A model generated the notes under the pieces. It worked only from the letters and a program-made list of their open reading frames with translations. It made no database searches and had not been told where the DNA came from. From NCBI GenBank assembly GCA_946902985.2, contig OX336392.1, forward strand, positions 18,698,716 through 18,762,715: 64,000 bases of DNA. The letters are read 5' to 3'. The position numbers and the translations under genes are program-made. This document shows positions 60,304 to 64,000 of the stretch, in pieces; the stretch's first letter is position 1; every line of letters begins with the position of its first letter. The stretch is from Meconema thalassinum. Taxonomy: Eukaryota > Arthropoda > Insecta > Orthoptera > Tettigoniidae.

Positions 60304-61930
60304 CAGGCTCCCCTTGTGACTTAGGCTCAGGCTCCTCTTGGGAAATAGACCCAGGCTCAACTTGGGACATAGACTCAGACTCCTCTTGGGACTTAGACTC
60401 AGGCTCCTCTTGGGACTTAGACCCAGGCTCCTCTTGGGACTTAGACCCAGGCTCCTCTTGGGACTTAGACTCAGACTCCACTTGGACCTAAGACTCAGGC
60501 TCCTTTTGGGACTTTGACTCAGGCTCCACTTGGGGCAAAGACCCAGGCTCCTGTTGGGACTTAGACTCAGGCTCCTCTTGGGACTTAGGCTCAGGCTCCT
60601 CTTGGGACACAGACCCAGGCTCCTCTTGGGACATAGACCCAGGCTCCTCATGGGACTTATATTCAGACTCCTCTTGGGACTTAGACTCAGGCTCCCCTTT
60701 GGATTTTGACTAAGGCTCCACTTGGGACACAGACCCAGGCTCCTCTTGGGACATAGACCCAGGCTCCTCTTGGGACTTAGACTCAGACTCCTCTTGGGAC
60801 TTAGACTCAGGCTCCTCTTGGGACATAGACTCAGTCTCCTCTTGGTACTTAGATTCAGGCTCCTCTTGGGACTTAAACACAGGCTCCTCTTGGAAATAAG
60901 ACACAGGCTCCTCTTGGGACGTAGATTCAGGCTCCTCTTGGGACGTGGATTCAGGCTCCTCTTGGGCCTTAGATTCAGGCTCCTCTTGGACTTAAACAGA
61001 GGCTCCTCTTGGTACATAGACACAAGCTTCTCTTGGGACTTAGACTCAGGCTCCACTTGGGACATAGACTCAGGCTCCCTTTGGGACTTAGGCTCAGGCT
61101 CCTCTTGGGACATAGACCCAGGCTCCTCTTGGGACATACACCCAGGCTCCCTTTGGGACTTAGACTCAGGCTCCTCTTGGGACTTAGACACAGGCTCCTA
61201 TTCGCACGTAGACACAGACTCCTCTTGGGTAAAAGTCTAAGGCTCCTCTCGGGACTTAAACTCAGGCTCGTCTTGGGACTTTGACTCAGGCTCCTCTTGG
61301 GACGTAAAATCAGACTCCTCTTGGGCCTTAGATTCAGGCTCCCCTTGGGACTTAAACACAGGTTCCTCTTGGTACTTAGACACAGGCTCCTCTTGGGACT
61401 TAGACTCAGGCTCCACTTGGGACATAGACTCAGGCTCCATTTGGGACTTAAACACAGGCTCCTCTTGGGACTTAGACTCAGGCTCCATTTGGGACATAGA
61501 CTCAGGCTCGCTTTGGGACTTAGACTCAGGTTTCATTTGGGACATAGACTCAGGCTCCCTTTGGGACAGACTCAGGCTCCTCTTGAGACTTAGACCAAGG
61601 CTCCCTTTGGGACTTAGACTCGGGCTCCTCTTGGGACATAGACCACAGCTCCTCTTGGGACTTAGACTCAGGCTCCCCTTGGGACATAGACCCAGGCTCC
61701 TCTTGGGACTTAGACTCAGGCTCCTCTTGGAACATAGACTCAGGCTCCCTTTGGGACAGACTCAGGCTCCTCTTGAGACTTAGACCCAGGCTCCATTTGG
61801 GACTTTGACTCAGGCTCCCCTTGGGACATAGACCCAGGCTCCTCTTGGGACTTAGACCCAAGCTCCTCTTGGGACTTAGACTCAGGCTCCCCTTGGGACA
61901 CAGACCCAGGCTCCTCTTGGGACTTAGACT

Positions 61931-61975
61931 CATGGACCGTGAGGAAGTGTTGCAATCTTATTTGACTGTGTCAGT
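61931..61975. repeat. Spacer 24
   Basis: CATGGACCGTGAGG; counterpart of spacer 19, 10,297 bp downstream of it. Confidence 0.9.
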
Positions 61976-63072
61976 CAGGCTCCCCTTGTGACTAAGGCTC
62001 AGGCTCCTCTTGGAAAATAGACCCAGGCTCCTCCTGGGACTTAGACTCAGACTCCTCTTGGGACATAGACTCAGGCTCCCCTTGGGAAACAGACCCAGGC
62101 CCCTCTTGGGACTTAGACTCAGACTCCTCTTGGGAAATAGGCTCAGGCTCCTCTTGGTACTTAGACTCCTCTTGGGACTTAGACACAGGCTCCCCTTGGG
62201 ACATTGAATCAGGCTCCACTTGGGACACAGACCCAGGCTCCTCTTGGGACTTTGACTCAGGCTCCACTTGCGACACAGACTCAGTCTCCTCTTGGGACTT
62301 AGACCCAGGCTCTTCTTGGGACTTAGGCTCAGGCTCCTCTTGGGACACAGACCCAGGCTCCTCTTGGGACACAGACTCAGGCTCCTCTTGGGACACAGAC
62401 CCAGGCTCCTCTTGGGACATAGACCCAGGCTCCTCTTGGGACTTAGGCTCAGGCTCCTCTTGGGACATAGACCAAGGCTCCGCTTGGGACTCAGACTCAG
62501 GCTCCCTTTGGGACTTAGACTCAGGCTCCTCTTGGGACATAGACCTAGGCTCCTCTTGAGACTTAGACTCAGGCTCCACTTGGGACATAGACTCAGGCTC
62601 CCTTTGGGACTTAGGCTCAGGCTCCACTTGGGACATAAACCCAGGCTCCTCTTGGGATATACACCCAGGCTCCCTTTGGGACTTAGACTCAGGCTGCTCT
62701 TGAGACTTAGACCCAGGCTCCCTTTGGGACTTAGACTCATGCTCCTCTTGGGTCATATACCCAAGCTCCTCTTAGGACTTAGACTCAGGCTGCACTTGGG
62801 ACATAGACCCAGGCTCCTCTAGGGACATAGACTCAGGCTCCTCTTGGAACTTAGACTCAGGCTCCTATTTGACTTAGACCCAGACTCCTTTTGGAACATA
62901 GACTCAGACTCCTCTTGGGACTTAGACTCAGGCTCCTCTTGGGACCTTGACTCAGGCTTCACTTGGGACACAGACCCAGGCTCCTCTTGGATCATAGACT
63001 CAGACTCCCCTTGGGACTTAGACTCAGGCTCCTCTTGGGACACACACCCAGGCTCCTCTTGGGACTTAGACT

Positions 63073-63117
63073 CATGGTCCGTGAGGAAGTCTTGCAATCT
63101 TATTTGACTGTGTCATT
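63073..63117. repeat. Spacer 25
   Basis: GAAGTCTTGC is private; CATTCAGG is shared with spacers 20 and 22. Confidence 0.9.
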
Positions 63118-64000
63118 CAGGCTCCCCTTGTGACTTAGGCTCAGGCTCCTCTTGGGAAATAGACCCAGGCTCCTCTTGGGACATAGACTCAGTCTCCTCT
63201 TGGGCCTTATACCCAGGCACCTCATGGGATTTAGACTCAGACTCCTCTTGGGAATTAGACTCAGGCTCCTCTTGGGACTTAGGCTCAGGCTCCTCTTGGG
63301 AAACAGACTCAGTCTCCTCTTGGGACTTAGACATAGGCTCCTCTAGGGACATAGACCCAGGCTCCTGATGGGACTTTGACCCAGGCTGTTCTTGGGACTT
63401 AGACCCTGGCTCCTCATGGGACTTAGACTCAGACTCCTCTTGGGACTTAGACTCAGGCTCCCCTTTGGATTTTGACTAAGCCTCCACTCGGGACACAGAC
63501 TCAGGCTCCTCTTGGGACATAGACCCAGGCTACTCTTGGGATTTAGACTCAGGCTCCTCTTGGGAAACAGACCCAGACTCCTCTTGGGACTTGGACTCAG
63601 GCTCCCCTTGGGACTTAGACTCAGACTCCTCTTGGGACTTAGACTCAAGCTCCTCTTGGGACTTAGACTCAGGCTTCTCTTGGGAAACAGACCCAGGCTC
63701 CTCTTGGGACAGAGACTCAGACTCCTCTTGGGAAATAGACTCAGGCTCCTCTTGGGACTTAGACTCAGACTCCTCTTGGGAAATAGACTCAGGCTCCTCT
63801 TGGGACTTAGACTCCTCTTGGGACTTAGACACAGGCTCCTCTTGGGTCTTTGACTCAGGCTCCACTTGGAACACAGGCCCAGGCTCCTCTTGGGAATTTG
63901 ACTCAGGCTCCACTTGGGACACAGACCCAGGCTCCTCTTGGGACTTAGACTCAGGCTCCCCTTGGGACTTTGACTGAGGCTCCACTTGGGACACCGACTC

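Larger units (their letters stand above)
56647..61062. repeat. 4416-bp direct tandem duplication, copy 2
   Basis: Second copy, with spacers 56870 and 60259 in positions equivalent to 52454 and 55843. A third, incomplete copy begins near 62850 and runs off the window. It is contracted by 144 bp near 63330. Confidence 0.9.
50793..61207. repeat. Higher-order block A9 with internal 4416-bp duplication
   Basis: 10,415 bp with spacers at 51634, 52454, 55843, 56870 and 60259. Most of its length is the 4416-bp tandem pair (52231-61062). Removing one copy would leave ~6 kb. Confidence 0.8.
48213..64000. repeat. 24-bp minisatellite array, right part
   Basis: This is the continuation of the same array after the retrotransposon. 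Unit consensus, spacer and anchor are the same as on the left, so the element interrupts one array rather than separating two. Anchors in this half, and the one at 41554, read CTCTTGGGTAAAAG, one T longer than the CTCTGGGTAAATG form at 1-22336, which marks a regional subfamily. The array runs off the end of the window. Confidence 0.95.
61208..64000. repeat. Higher-order block A10 (cut by window end)
   Basis: Starts at the anchor and has spacers at 61931 and 63073. It repeats the beginning of A9 (51634 and 61931 share a rare spacer variant). From ~62850 it repeats the 4416-bp unit at offset 6203 relative to its second copy, changing to offset 6059 near 63330. That is a loss of 144 bp, exactly six units. 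Confidence 0.8.

Noticed and set aside
1..64000. CRISPR array
   Set aside because: The short units are directly adjacent with no unique spacers between them, and the window is animal DNA with a BEL/Pao element.
1..64000. Telomeric repeats, rRNA or tRNA genes
   Set aside because: No TTAGG-type tandem runs, rRNA segments or tRNA-like cloverleaf sequences were seen in the parts I could read closely.

Overview
The window is eukaryotic repeat DNA, most likely from an arthropod or another invertebrate. About 58 of the 64 kb is one minisatellite array with a 24-bp unit. A complete 5.8-kb BEL/Pao-class LTR retrotransposon sits inside it. BEL/Pao elements are confined to animals, and the Gag (DUF1759-like), protease (DUF1758-like) and pol domain order matches arthropod-type members. 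I see no host protein gene, rRNA, tRNA or CRISPR array.

Array layout. The 24-bp unit is made of four hexamers (GACTCA, GGCTCC, TCTTGG, GACTTA) and contains no CpG. Units vary at a few columns, and 18-bp and 21-bp units recur. Two irregular sequences punctuate the array. One is an anchor around CGCACGTAGACACAG, present about ten times (1, 4334, 11052, 14323, 17647, 22336, 34402, 41554, 50793, 61208). The other is a ~45-bp non-unit spacer, CATGGTCCGTGAGGAAG through TGACTGTGTCAGT, present 25 times. I use the anchor to divide the array into higher-order blocks A1-A10 of 3.3 to 12 kb. Several blocks are near-identical copies: A1/A2 at offset 4333, A5/A6 at offset ~4688, and a 4416-bp tandem pair at 52231-61062. 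Smaller duplications have offsets of 288, 336, 768 and 1080 bp, all multiples of 24. This is the expected mark of in-register unequal exchange. A 57-bp foreign insert with a hairpin and an (ATC)5 tail occurs twice, identically, at 8306 and 32711.

Retrotransposon (42387-48207). It has 184-bp LTRs (TGTT...AACA, two differences between them), a 5-bp target duplication GACTG, a primer-binding site starting TGG, and a purine-rich tract next to the 3' LTR. Its single Gag-Pol reading frame is split by a frameshift in reverse transcriptase at a CATT tetranucleotide run. It inserted into the non-repetitive core of one spacer, inside a small inverted repeat, and is recent.

The long open frames across the array (up to 792 codons) are a by-product of a unit length divisible by three. 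They are open on both strands in four of six frames at once and are not annotated as genes. The notable content is the higher-order architecture, the spacer family that records its duplication history, and the young nested element.
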